From: Trebouxia sp. TZW2008
Lineage: Eukaryota; Chlorophyta; Trebouxiophyceae; Trebouxiales; Trebouxiaceae
Length of the DNA: 17,451 nucleotides
Reading direction: 5' to 3'
Assembly (NCBI GenBank): GCA_002118135.1
Contig: BDIU01000175.1
Coordinates: 1-17,451 of the forward strand
Positions 9,501 to 17,451 of this stretch are shown piece by piece. The notes under the pieces are model-generated. The model saw only the letters and a program-made list of their open reading frames with translations, was not told the DNA's origin and searched no databases. Both the position numbers and the translations under genes were made by a program. Numbering within the stretch: position 1 is the stretch's first letter; every line of letters starts with the position of its first letter.

Positions 9501-12500
9501 CTGAAGTGCTCTCTGGCTGTTGTGAGTCTTCAGACAGCAGTAGCCCAGCGCGAACCAGCCCTGAGGAAACAAAGGATTCAGCCCCAGGGCATTTTCCCAA
9601 TGCCCTTCAGCCTGCAGACACAGAAATACTCCAATTTTTTTGATGCAGACATTTCTAACAAGGACACTTTTTATGTATAGGCAATGCAACTGGCAAGCAA
9701 CGACTGCAGTAGACTGCAGTGACACTTGTGTATACCGCTTGGCCCATCCAAGGACATAGTCTGTGTTTGTGAAATTGCACAGAGTTGCTACATGCAGTGT
9801 TCTGTATGTCCTGATATCATGTAGAACAGGGAGCACAAGCTTGTACCCTAAACCCTAAACCCTGCTGGCACAATTGTCCATCAAAATGATGCTCTGCTGA
9901 CTGTCTGACAGGTTGCTGCCAGCGCTGCCAACTGGTCCAAGCTGGTGCTGCTGCTACTGATGCTGCTGCTGCTGCTGCTGGTGCTGGTGCTGGCACTCTG
10001 TCACTGAAATGACTTTGCCACTGTTTTGAAATTTTGATCACTGCATTTGTGCCAATTCGTGCCCAAGAAACCAACTTTGAGCATCAGCATTAGCTTACGT
10101 ACCTGTTCTCAGCATTGCCGGCGCTGTGCAAAGCGTGCCAGAAAGGTGATGATGATGTGGCTGTTACCACTGGTATTTTACAGTCAAACTTTTGTGAGTA
10201 TGAGGATCAGTGTGACTATACGCATGACAATGTCTGTGACTATCAAAGAGACTGATTCAACCTGTTCCTGGCATTATTGGCGTTGTGGGGTGCATGCCAG
10301 GGAGCGCTGCGCTTGCGTGCTGTGGCCCTTCGAATCTGTTTCAGCCAAAATGAGCAGTATAGAACATATCAAGTGGCTATATTACCTGTTCCCAACATTG
10401 TTGGCGCTGTGGAGAGCGTGCCAGGGAGCGCTGCGCTTGCGTGCTGTGGCCCTTTGACTCTGTTTCAGCCAAAATGAGCAGGTATGAAACAAATCAAAGC
10501 GGCTAGACTACCTGTTCCCAGCGTTGTTGGCGCTGTGCACAGTGTGCCAGGGAGCGCTGAGCTTGTGTGCTACAGCTGTTTGACTCTTTTTCAGCCAAAA
10601 TGAGCAGTATGAAACAAATCAAAGCGGCTGTATTACCTCTTCCCAGCTTTGTTTGCGCTGAGCAGAGTGTGCCAGGGAGCGCTGCGCTCGTGTGCTGCGG
10701 CCCTTTGACACTGTTTCAGCCAAAATGATCAGTATGAAACAGAACACAGTGGCTATATTACCTGTTCCCATCGTTGTTGGCGCTGCGCAGAGCGTGCCAT
10801 GGAGCGCTGAGCTCGTGTGCTGCGGCCCTTTGACGCATCCCAAGCATGTTGGTAATGACTGTCGTCCAAAGTGATGTCACCCAAGGCACACAGCAGGGAT
10901 GGGTCATCAGGCAGCACCTAAAACAGTGCAGGGTAAATGTAAGATCAGACGCTTTGGACTCTGTGGTTTTAGGTCAGTCGCGCAAAACACAGAGCAACGT
11001 CCTGGGGCACCTGCAGCAAAGTTGGCTCACAGTCAATGCTCAGATGCTTTCCAATTGACAACGAGGAGTCAAGTATGCAGCGTGCCCGGCGTGCTCGGCG
11101 TGCCTGTGTTTCAAGGCACACAGCAAAGCAGCACCCTCCTTTCAAGCCTGTGGTAGAGAGAGCACTTGTCACCTCTCGACTTTCAGATGCCTGTTGACAA
11201 TTCCTCTAAGCTGTGATGTCACCCAGGGTACACAGCAAGAAGGTGCCATTGGGCAACATGTGCAGCAGGCAAGGCGACCTGAATCAGTTGATACCACAGA
11301 GAGCTTGTGACTGCCACTGAAGACCCACTGCACTGTGTTGAGCTGGCAGGGTCAAATTCAGAATCCTAGAGACAAGCAAAGACAAATCCCATACCTGCAA
11401 TCTAGCTTGAACTAGCTGCTGAGCCTGCGGCAGCTTCTGCAACAGGCGGAAGCAGATGATGAGGGAGTCCCACAGCTCTTCTTCCTCAAACAGACCCATG
11501 GCCGCCCCCACTAGACCCGTGCTCAACAATTGCTCACCCAACTCCTTTCGCAATGATGGTCTCAATGGAAACAACACTCCAAAAGCGTGCCTGAGACGGG
11601 TCATGACAGGGGGTTGGGGCTGATCCGCGCTCTCTGCTAGCTGTTGTAAATGCATCAAAGAGCGCTCCAGGGTACGAGTTCTGGTACGCTCATGGCGGGC
11701 TTGCAACAGTTGGGCTGTCGCTCTCACCAATGGATGACTCCTAGGCTGCCGCAACACTGCTTCAATGTAAGGTGCCATTTGCCACGCCTGCAAGATGCAG
11801 TTGAGGGTTTCAATTAGGTAACACCATGAAGACAAAGAAGGTTAACGGCGGGCTTGCAACAGTTGGGCCGTTGCTCTCACCAGTGGATGGCTCCTAGGCT
11901 GCCGCAACACTGCTTCAATGTAAGGTGTCATCTGCCACGCCTGCAAGACGAAGTTGAAGGTTGCAATCAGGTAACCCATGAAGACAAAGAAGGTGAACGA
12001 CGGGCCTGTAGAAGCTTGGCTGAAGCTGTGATCGTTGGGTGACTCCAGGGCTGCCTGAGCACTGCTTCAATGTAGGGAGCCATCTGTCATGCCTGCCACA
12101 TGCGGACGCAGACAAGTTTCAGGCACAACAAGATGCAGGAGAAGAAGATGACAGGCAAGAGAAAGAAGAAGATGATAAGCAGCCCTGATTCAGCAGGTGG
12201 CTCTTTTCTGCTGCAGCACTGCTGCAATGCAATGGACCATGCCCGTACCTATGAAGTGGAATTTAAGAGGGAAGAAGGGCACGAGAAGCAGAGGTGGAGG
12301 AATGATGGTAACAACCCTTGACTAGGGGTGCTTTCGCGGCTGCCGCATTACTGCTTCCAAGTCAGGCTCTATCTGTCAAGCCTGAGTTGCACCAATAGAG
12401 GTATCACCAAGAGGAAGGAAAGGCAAAGTGCAAAACATGCCCTGAGCATAGGGCAGCATCTTAAGCGTCAGAGCATGACTGTACGCGCCACATGACCGAT

Positions 12501-15500
12501 GACACCATTTTGATGCAATTGGCTCAAACAGCTTGACCAGCCATGTGAAACAAGGTGATGACTGCTTTGCATACAAACTCCAACACTGAAGCTGCGCTGC
12601 ATTTCACAAGCTCTTGGTGTTCTGGCTCTGAGTTTTGTCTTCTTGAGCGTAAACTCAACATGTCAGACTATTCAAAAGTCCTTGACAACACCAGCAGGAT
12701 GACGTTAAAGACAATGAGCACACCTGCAATTCATCAGCAGATGTTCCTTTCTTGACTTGCTGTGCCCAACCCAACAGCGCAGCCTGCTCCAGAGCCCCGA
12801 GGGGTTTACTCTGAGACCCCCCTGGACCCGCCACCAGCTTAGGGGCGCTCAGCACATCCGAGTCAGTGCTCAGCCCCTTGAGCTCTGGGGACTGAGCCTG
12901 CGACCCGAGGCTCATGGAATCTAAATCTGCTGAGTCATCTCCGCTGACGTATCCATCATCATCACCCTGAGCTGAGTGCGAGGTGGAAACAATCAGTTGT
13001 GCTTTAGGGTCCACCTGATGGGCAGTGCGCACTCCCATAGCACCTGTAGCAATGAACGTGTGGTGATGCCTTGTTGCAGGCAAGTATGTAGTTGTGCGGC
13101 CTCACGTGACATGACAGACCGTCACATTGATGCATTGCTACTTGACTGAACTACTCTCTTAGGATTGTCAATATAAGCTGCTGCTGTGTACAGGTCACTG
13201 GGCACGCTGGGGCTCACGCCGTCCTTAGTCAACAGACAATGACAAAGGGCTTCATGAATAATTTGACTTGACTTATACAGCTACTGCTTACAGTTCAGCA
13301 TCCTAAACCTGTGACAGTGCTGTGGGAATTGGGAGGGGTCAAAGTGAGTTGAACGGCCCAAAGACAATGTGCTTCAAGGACAAGATGACAAGTAGTATGA
13401 CATGATAGTATGTACCCTGTCAGTCTGATGTTACTGCTGATGCAAAAATATACAGACAAGAAAAGGGACATGAATTGGCAGAGGTACAAAACCAAGAGGA
13501 ACAATCAAAACAGCCCTTGGATGGACCTTCAACCAAATTGCATGCCTTTCTAAGAGCCTTTGACAGGGCAAGGCAGTCCAGGGCATTTCAATAAGCCCCT
13601 GCAGACGCTTTGTAAGTATTTTGCATGCATGCATGATACTAAAGCACTTGAGACCAAAGAAGAACACAGCATGGGGACCAACAAGAAGACAGCAGCTGAC
13701 CTTCCACAGTAAGTTCCATGCCAAGGGCCTGCCCTGCTGCCTGCAGGTGGGGCAGGGCAGCCTGAGGGCTGTTGTACACATGCTCCACAAGGGCACTTTC
13801 CAGCTCTGCTGCAGCTGTGAAAGCTCCCCTGCTGATGCCTAGGTTCAATTGAGACTCTGGCCCAAAAGACTTGATGACCTACAGCAGAAAAGCAGAGGTG
13901 TCACCAGTTTCACCCAAAACGCAACTTCAAATAAAGCTTTGTTCCCAGGTTCATGGTCAACTTGGTTGCCATGTTGATCAACAACGTAAAATTTCACAAA
14001 AGGGTGGGCTATGACAAGCAGCAAAGCAGTGGAAATCCTGGCAGTAGACATTGTCACAGAGACCGCCTTCTAAGAATGCAGACGGTGTGTCAGATGTTTG
14101 CGCTTTTGGACGACAAGCTATTGAGCAGACATTTGGACTTCTGCTGCTTTGCACGAAATCATGCATAGTAGTAGCCTGACCTGGACCACATCAAGCGCAA
14201 ACTCAAAAACTTGAAAGCCGCAGACTAACCAGCTCATGTGAGCAACATCGTGAGTCAAAGTGAACATTCATTGAATCAGGAAAAGTCCAGAATTCAACAG
14301 GTCCCGGACCCTACCTGAGGCATCAACATGGACAGTGCAGACTTGAGAGTGGCAGCAGGTTTGGAAAGTAACCGTTGATTAGTCAACAGAACTCTGGCAG
14401 TCCACCAACTCCAGCTGGGAAGCTGAGTCAGCACTTCTGAGACTTTGTCACCATCAAACGGCTCATTAGCACTGTTGGCTCCAAATGTTATGCCTGCAGA
14501 TCAGTACTTCAGGGCATGAGATAGCCAAGGTGCAACTGGTATGGCTTGAAATCTTTTGCACTTCCCCTTTGTACGTCCACGTGGTTTGTATCTGCCTATA
14601 TTGGCAATATTGCATCAAGAGCATTTCCAAAACTTCTGTTGATTGCCTCCTTGTTGCAAGCAATCATAAACTCAACAGTTTGCAAGCGGGCCAATAAGGT
14701 GTTGCATTCAGGCTGACTCAACTGTTTGAAGCTCTTGCGATTGTATGAACCAGCTTTGTGCTTGATGCTCACGAAGAGGTTTTGCCAGCAGCAGATACTG
14801 TGGCATGAACACTTTGCCTGTGACCTCCTACCCATCAACTGCTACATGGTCTCTATGTAGCCCATGATATTGTGTCCTGAGATATGCAACAGCTTTTGCT
14901 CAGGACTCCCCAAGAAGTTTTCTTGAGAGCGTTCTCGCCAACAGCAAATACTGTGGCAATTGCACTTTGCCTGTGACCTCTTCCCCATCAACTGCTACAA
15001 TTTTGATATTGTCTATCCAACCCTTTCAAGCCTTTGCCAATATATGCAACAGCCTTTTGCTCTGTAATTACAAGTATATTTGCCAAGAGTCCTTGCAAAC
15101 AGCAGGTACTGTGGCAATCGCACTTTGCCTGTGACCACTTCCGTATTCACTGCTACACTGTTTATGTTATTGCTGCAACCCTTTGAAGGCTTTGCCAGGG
15201 TAAAAACAGCTTTTTGCACAGGACTCACCAAGAGGTTTTGTTAAGAGTGTTCTCGACAACAGCAGGTACTGTGGCAGTCGCACTTTGCCGGTAACTTCTT
15301 CTCCGTCCACTGCTAATTGCTGACAAGCCCATCTGTCTCCTGTGCTGGTTGTGTCGTGCCCCAATACAGTCGTGGGTGACTGGGCTCCAGAAGCAGGGTT
15401 TGATAGGGTTTTGTGTGGCAGAAGCTCAGCAGGACATTCTGGACACTCTATCGGGGGTCTGCAGCAGTGGTGTTTAATCGATTGAGTCACTGGTGAATAG

Positions 15501-16052
15501 AAAATCAGCTGTGGAAGCCTTCCCTTGCAGCCATTTTGGCATGAAGACGGCATGTGATTGACAGTAAAGGGTCCAGAAATAGCTGCAAGAGTGCAACAGG
15601 ACAGCTGCTGCAAATAACCGCAAAACTCAGATCATGCTAGAACTTGGCAATCAGAGCATGCTGGGTCTTTTGCTGTGCAGAATGTTGCTTGCAGGATGTG
15701 GAATATCAGCTGGCCATGCATGAGCATTGCAGCATTCCATCTGCGAATCAAGGACACTGTTTTGAACTTGCCCTGCGAGGTTGGCTTGAGTGAACACCAG
15801 CAAGGATGCGACTGCAGATTCAAGCCGGGAAAGCATGTCAGCGGCGGACTGCTGCTGTTGAACATGCTGCTCAATGGCGCGAAAGTAGACCTCTGTCGAA
15901 AAGAGCGCCTGGTCAGGTGGCTGCACCCACGGCTGCGCTTCAGGGTGCGACAGGGCAGCTGCGAAGTTGCCCTTCAGGACGGCCTGTAAAACTGCTGTCC
16001 GCTCGCCTGGAAATCGCACACAATATTGATGCCGTGCTTCAATTTGCGACAT
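6577..16052 (-). CDS. TTC27: TTC27-family tetratricopeptide repeat protein, complete, twelve exons
   Basis: Exons on minus: 16052-15772, 15458-15229, 14493-14315, 13878-13701, 13043-12724, 11787-11395, 10917-10762, 9611-9501, 9050-8835, 8209-8098, 7659-7545, 6898-6577. They sum to 2613 nt (870 aa, TGA stop); human TTC27 is about 843. All phases match. Family landmarks run in order: VLKGNFAAAL and QANLAG (N-terminus), VDGEEVTGKVRLPQYLLL, LPSWSWWTARVLL, GAMGVRTAHQVDPKAQLIV (residues ~290), WQMAPYIEAVL (~398), LLSTGLVGAAMGLFEEEELW, LGDITLDDSHYQHAW (~538), LNPLFPQGWFALGYC and EPDNGEAWNNIAAIHLQLA (TPR core, ~590-645), VWGLYAQYYR, then a helical C-terminus with LEALEAEQ-like sequence. Exon 5 carries an acidic serine-rich insert. 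Introns 1, 8, 9 and 10 have GC donors. The family is thought to act in protein assembly; the molecular role is poorly defined. Confidence 0.93.
7225..7400. repeat. Diverged copies of the exon 11 donor edge in TTC27 intron 11
   Basis: The exon 11 3' edge reads, on plus, AACCTGTAATACTGTGCGTAC from 7542. Related words occur at about 7237 (CCTGTAGTACTGGGTGTAC) and 7351 (CTGGAGTACTGTAAATAC), each followed by ACAACACAGAG. They look like older copies of the same junction, weaker than the other arrays in this gene. They give a 152-codon antisense frame over the intron that I do not treat as a gene. Confidence 0.4.
8345..8834. repeat. Tandem copies of the exon 9 donor edge in TTC27 intron 9
   Basis: The last ~45 bases of exon 9 and its GC donor read, on plus, from CTTGCCTTTTGTACTGCCCTG at 8830. 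Copies begin at about 8691, 8551, 8409 and a truncated one at 8353, giving a period close to 140 bp. The 8551 copy is nearly identical (TTGCCTTTTGAACTGCCCTG). The others are more diverged. A linked intronic word, CAGCTTGCC(C)TTCC, recurs at about 8645 and 8503. The array lies wholly between the exon 9 donor and the exon 10 acceptor. Confidence 0.75.
9340..9410. repeat. Copy of the exon 8 donor edge in TTC27 intron 8
   Basis: On plus, CTTGCCTGAAGTGCTCTCTGG at 9496 is the end of exon 8 with its GC donor. A near copy, CTTGCCTGAGGTGCTCTCTAG, lies at 9352, 144 bp away. It is followed in both places by a related TTGT(T)TG/TTGTGAGTCTT segment. It includes the GCAAG donor. One clear extra copy is seen. 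Confidence 0.65.
9846..9863. repeat. Interstitial telomere-type CCCTAAA tract
   Basis: Eighteen bases read as CCCTAAA twice plus CCCT, the complement of the TTTAGGG telomere repeat of plants and many green algae. It sits inside TTC27 intron 7, so it is not a chromosome end. A tract this short could be chance, or a scar of break repair that captured telomere repeat. Confidence 0.6.
9945..9993. repeat. Impure CTG/GTG trinucleotide repeat in intron 7
   Basis: About 50 bases of CTG units with a few GTG and CTA/ATG interruptions lie in the middle of TTC27 intron 7, about 80 bases from the telomere-type tract. It is a simple microsatellite. On minus it gives an alanine-rich frame with no sign of coding. 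Confidence 0.8.
10095..10761. repeat. Five tandem copies of the exon 7 donor half in TTC27 intron 7
   Basis: The 3' half of exon 7 with its donor (on minus TGGGAACAG|GTAAT) is repeated outward into the intron. On plus, the ACCTGTT or ACCTCTT donor word is at 10101, 10260, 10384, 10510 and 10635, with the working one at 10760. Spacings are 159, 124, 126, 125 and 125 bp. Copies at 10384, 10510 and 10635 still read open as forms of SKGRSTRAQRSLARSAQRQQ on minus. Those at 10260 and 10101 carry an in-frame TAA and TGA. Each copy is preceded by TTTTGGCTGAAACAG-like sequence that could mimic an acceptor, but inclusion would shift the frame. Confidence 0.88.
10975..11280. repeat. Copies of the exon 7 acceptor half in TTC27 intron 6
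   Basis: On plus, exon 7's 5' half includes GTGATGTCACCCAAGGCACAC (from 10871). Related segments occur at about 10981 (weak), 11112 (CAAGGCACACAGCAAAG) and 11211 (GTGATGTCACCCAGGGTACAC), a period of about 112-115 bp. The 11211 copy still reads LLCTLGDIT on minus, matching LLCALGDIT of the exon, then soon meets a stop. With the intron 7 array this shows the same exon duplicated at both edges. Confidence 0.7.
11788..12395. repeat. Four tandem copies of the exon 6 acceptor edge in TTC27 intron 5
   Basis: The first ~33 codons of exon 6 with its acceptor are repeated upstream in the intron. The working acceptor is at 11788. Acceptor-like positions in the copies are about 11941, 12094, 12245 and 12381, so spacing is 153, 153, about 151 and about 136 bp. 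The copy at 11941 is nearly identical and reads WQMTPYIEAVLRQPRSHPLV before a TAA. The next reads MAPYIEAVLRQPWSHP but has a TGA in its second codon. The outer two are strongly diverged. Divergence grows with distance from the exon, as if duplication moved outward over time. Confidence 0.88.
14715..15228. repeat. Three tandem copies of the exon 2 donor half in TTC27 intron 2
   Basis: The exon 2 end (VDGEEVTGKVRLPQYLLL) with its donor recurs three times downstream. On plus, ACTGTGG marks the working copy at 15268 and extra copies at 15108, 14950 and 14797; spacings are 160, 158 and 153 bp. The 15108 copy reads EVVTGKVRLPQYLLFARTLG but has lost the GT. The 14950 copy keeps AVDGEEVTGKVQLPQYLLLA, with the donor changed from GT to GG. 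The 14797 copy has an in-frame TAG but retains a CGTGAGC donor. Intronic sequence beyond the donor (GGCTTTGCCA, AACAGC..TTTGC) is carried along in the unit. Confidence 0.88.
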
Positions 16053-16330
16053 TGTTGCAGCACAGCGTAAGCAAAATACCGTTGAACGTTGCTGTAACAT
16101 CGGCACTGTTTGGTCCCGAAAGCGTCGTGCGCAGCAAGGCAAGCTCAGGACTGGACATCGCTGCTCAAGCGAGGGCAACTTTGATAAATTCACAGCTTTG
16201 CTGACCAATCTGTGTGCAGCGTGAAGCTCTTGCGCCGCGACGGCCTCGTGTTTGCGTTATGTCGGGGGTTATGCGTTACGGGCTCAGCTCCGAAACCAAA
16301 AGTTTGCTAGCTCGATATCGCTTCGGCTAC
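16053..16330 (-). promoter_or_regulatory. CpG-rich promoter and leader of TTC27
   Basis: The bases directly upstream of the TTC27 start (ATG at 16052-16050) are dense in CpG, especially 16120-16140 and 16230-16330, unlike the introns. The reading frame remains open upstream of the chosen ATG as far as 16208. However, family proteins begin about where MSQIEARHQ does, so I treat 16053 onward as leader and promoter. No TATA box is evident. Confidence 0.5.
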
Positions 16331-16878
16331 TCGTAGAAACTTTGCGGTGCACACTTGTCCCAACATCTGATTGCTCTGTGGGAAGTGATCATGCAATCCA
16401 TGACTGGATGGTAAACGTTAACGGACGGTCATTACGGTATCACTGAGCATGCATGTGCGCACGAGATTGCAGTTCCTTTAGACCAGCCACCTGAAATGTG
16501 CAGTGAGGTGTGTGAAAGCTTCGGCAAAGACGCACGGTGCGAGGTTTCAAGGTTTCGCAACGTGCGTCAAAGGGTGCAAGGCCAACAGTGTCCGGATTTT
16601 GAAAGATGCCAAAATTCGCATGACCCTTTTCAGAACAATCACATCCTCCTGGATTGGCTGCTGCACAAAGTTTGACAGGGCCGGCTGTTTGGAGTGTAAA
16701 CACACCTGCTGAGTCAAGTTGTGTACAGAAGCAAAAGTAACGACATAGACGGGACAAGTGCGGGGCGCTGCGGTCACGGTCAGTCTAGCCGTCATTTTTT
16801 GGACGCTGAGCCCGCACTCCATCTCCACCCCATAGCATGCAAGCAGAGGCTTCTGGTGGCGCCCATGTGACTATAGCT
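16331..16878. other. No gene supported between TTC27 promoter and Fanzor stop
   Basis: Both flanking genes are on minus, so this is the 3' side of the Fanzor gene and the 5' side of TTC27. Open frames of up to 105 codons (minus 16757-16440) and 69 codons (plus 16503-16712) have no recognisable motif. I could not identify a terminal inverted repeat or an element boundary by eye. If the Fanzor gene is part of an element with a guide RNA at its 3' side, that RNA would be expected in or near this stretch. Confidence 0.3.
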
Positions 16879-17451
16879 TTATGACTTCCAGACAGCTCCT
16901 CTGCGAGACTCCGGCGGTTTTGGACGACCATCCACCCATTCCAGAAAAAGTTGCAGGATGTTTAATGCGGCATTTACGTCTCGGTTCCACAACGCACGAG
17001 GACTTTCTGTGTTGAGGCACAGTCGTGCACTGTAGCTCCAGGAGCCGTAATCCCGCGGACCCCTTTCTGCAGGCAGGGGCAGTCAACTGCTCAGAGCAAG
17101 CCATAACTGCTACTACTGCAGGTTGGATATTGTGCAATGCATGTACACTTGGCCAATGACAAGCTGTGCTGAAAGTGAGCATGCTTGCAGGAAGTACATC
17201 TAGGCATGTAGTCAATGCCTGTGCAATACATCTGCAGCCTGACTACAACTTTGACAGGGGGTATTACCTGTAAGGGGAAGCTTCATGCCGTCCATCCTGC
17301 TTTTGCACGCACAGCACAGCATGCTGGTGCGGAATTCGTCTGTATTGAACACTCTGCAGCACTGCCCTAGCTTGCGGCCCAGAGTCACGTCTATCAGATT
17401 GGGGTGATGCTGCTAAAGTTCCTGGAGTTGTCAGCGGCCAGCAGAGCATTT
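16879..17451 (-). CDS. Fanzor-type (TnpB-like) RNA-guided nuclease, 3' end, two exons, cut by right edge
   Basis: Fanzors are eukaryotic relatives of TnpB: guide-RNA-directed DNA nucleases often carried by transposons. The last exon, 17066-16879, reads RLCLNTESPRALWNRDVNAA then LNIL and ends GAVWKS-TAA. WNRDVNAALNIL is the RuvC-III block; its catalytic Asp codon is 16980-16978. The preceding exon ends at 17268 and reads VFNTDEFRTSMLCCACKSRM, the family's DE.RTS..C..C zinc-ribbon start (Cys codons 17316 and 17307). The two join in phase 1 over a 201-nt intron (ACAG|GTAATA ... CTGCAG). In the second zinc pair the first Cys (17019) remains, but the expected partner at 17004-17002 is Ser. Upstream of about 17412 the frame meets TAG (17415-17413) next to an acceptor-like TTTAGCAG, so an exon boundary or a frameshift lies there. 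Identification rests on these motifs. Confidence 0.75.

Noticed and set aside
8967..9680. 237-codon plus-strand open frame
   Set aside because: It runs antisense across TTC27 exons 9 and 8 and the intron between, which are firmly assigned by family motifs and phase.
9846..9863. True telomere or chromosome end
   Set aside because: Only about two and a half units, inside an intron of an intact gene.
10095..10761. Mutually exclusive or cassette exons (Dscam-like) in the TTC27 arrays
   Set aside because: Including an extra copy breaks the reading phase, several copies contain in-frame stops or lost splice sites, and the protein without them matches family length and alignment.

Overview
The window looks like nuclear DNA of a green alga. 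Genes are broken by many introns with AG acceptors. The two recognisable housekeeping proteins resemble plant-type forms (MOG1 and TTC27). A CCCTAAA (plant/algal telomere type) tract lies inside one intron, and a TGTAA polyadenylation-type signal follows the TTC27 stop. Gene bodies are visibly poor in CpG and rich in TGCA-like words. CpG clusters just upstream of MOG1 and TTC27, which suggests CpG-methylated gene bodies with unmethylated promoters. A trebouxiophyte-like alga is my guess; I cannot name the species.

Layout, left to right. Positions 1-1378 hold the 5' four exons of a minus-strand gene I do not recognise; it runs off the left edge. Positions 1872-2606 hold the 3' part of a plus-strand gene of unknown function, with either a 36-nt intron or an in-frame stop. 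Positions 2680-3240 are a four-copy tandem array of about 177 bp. After an unclear stretch and a CpG-rich promoter zone comes a complete five-exon MOG1 gene (4550-5659, +, 187 aa). A convergent intergenic region separates it from the main occupant, a twelve-exon TTC27-family gene (16052 to 6577, minus). Its exons join in phase into an 870-residue protein. At the right edge, 17451-16879 (minus), is the 3' end of a Fanzor-type (eukaryotic TnpB-like) RNA-guided nuclease gene with one intron, a RuvC-III motif and a damaged second zinc pair.

The most unusual feature is in the TTC27 gene. Many of its introns are filled with degenerate tandem copies of the adjoining exon edge, including the splice site, at periods of about 112-160 bp. 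Exon 7 has such arrays on both sides. The intact copy is always the one next to the rest of the exon, and the outer copies carry stops, lost splice sites or wrong phase. Four of the eleven introns also begin with GC rather than GT. The introns therefore appear to have grown by outward tandem duplication of exon-intron junctions.

The genes do not form a pathway. MOG1 acts on Ran GTPase in nuclear transport, TTC27 is a TPR protein of assembly/chaperone type, and the Fanzor gene is a mobile-element relic or a live nuclease.
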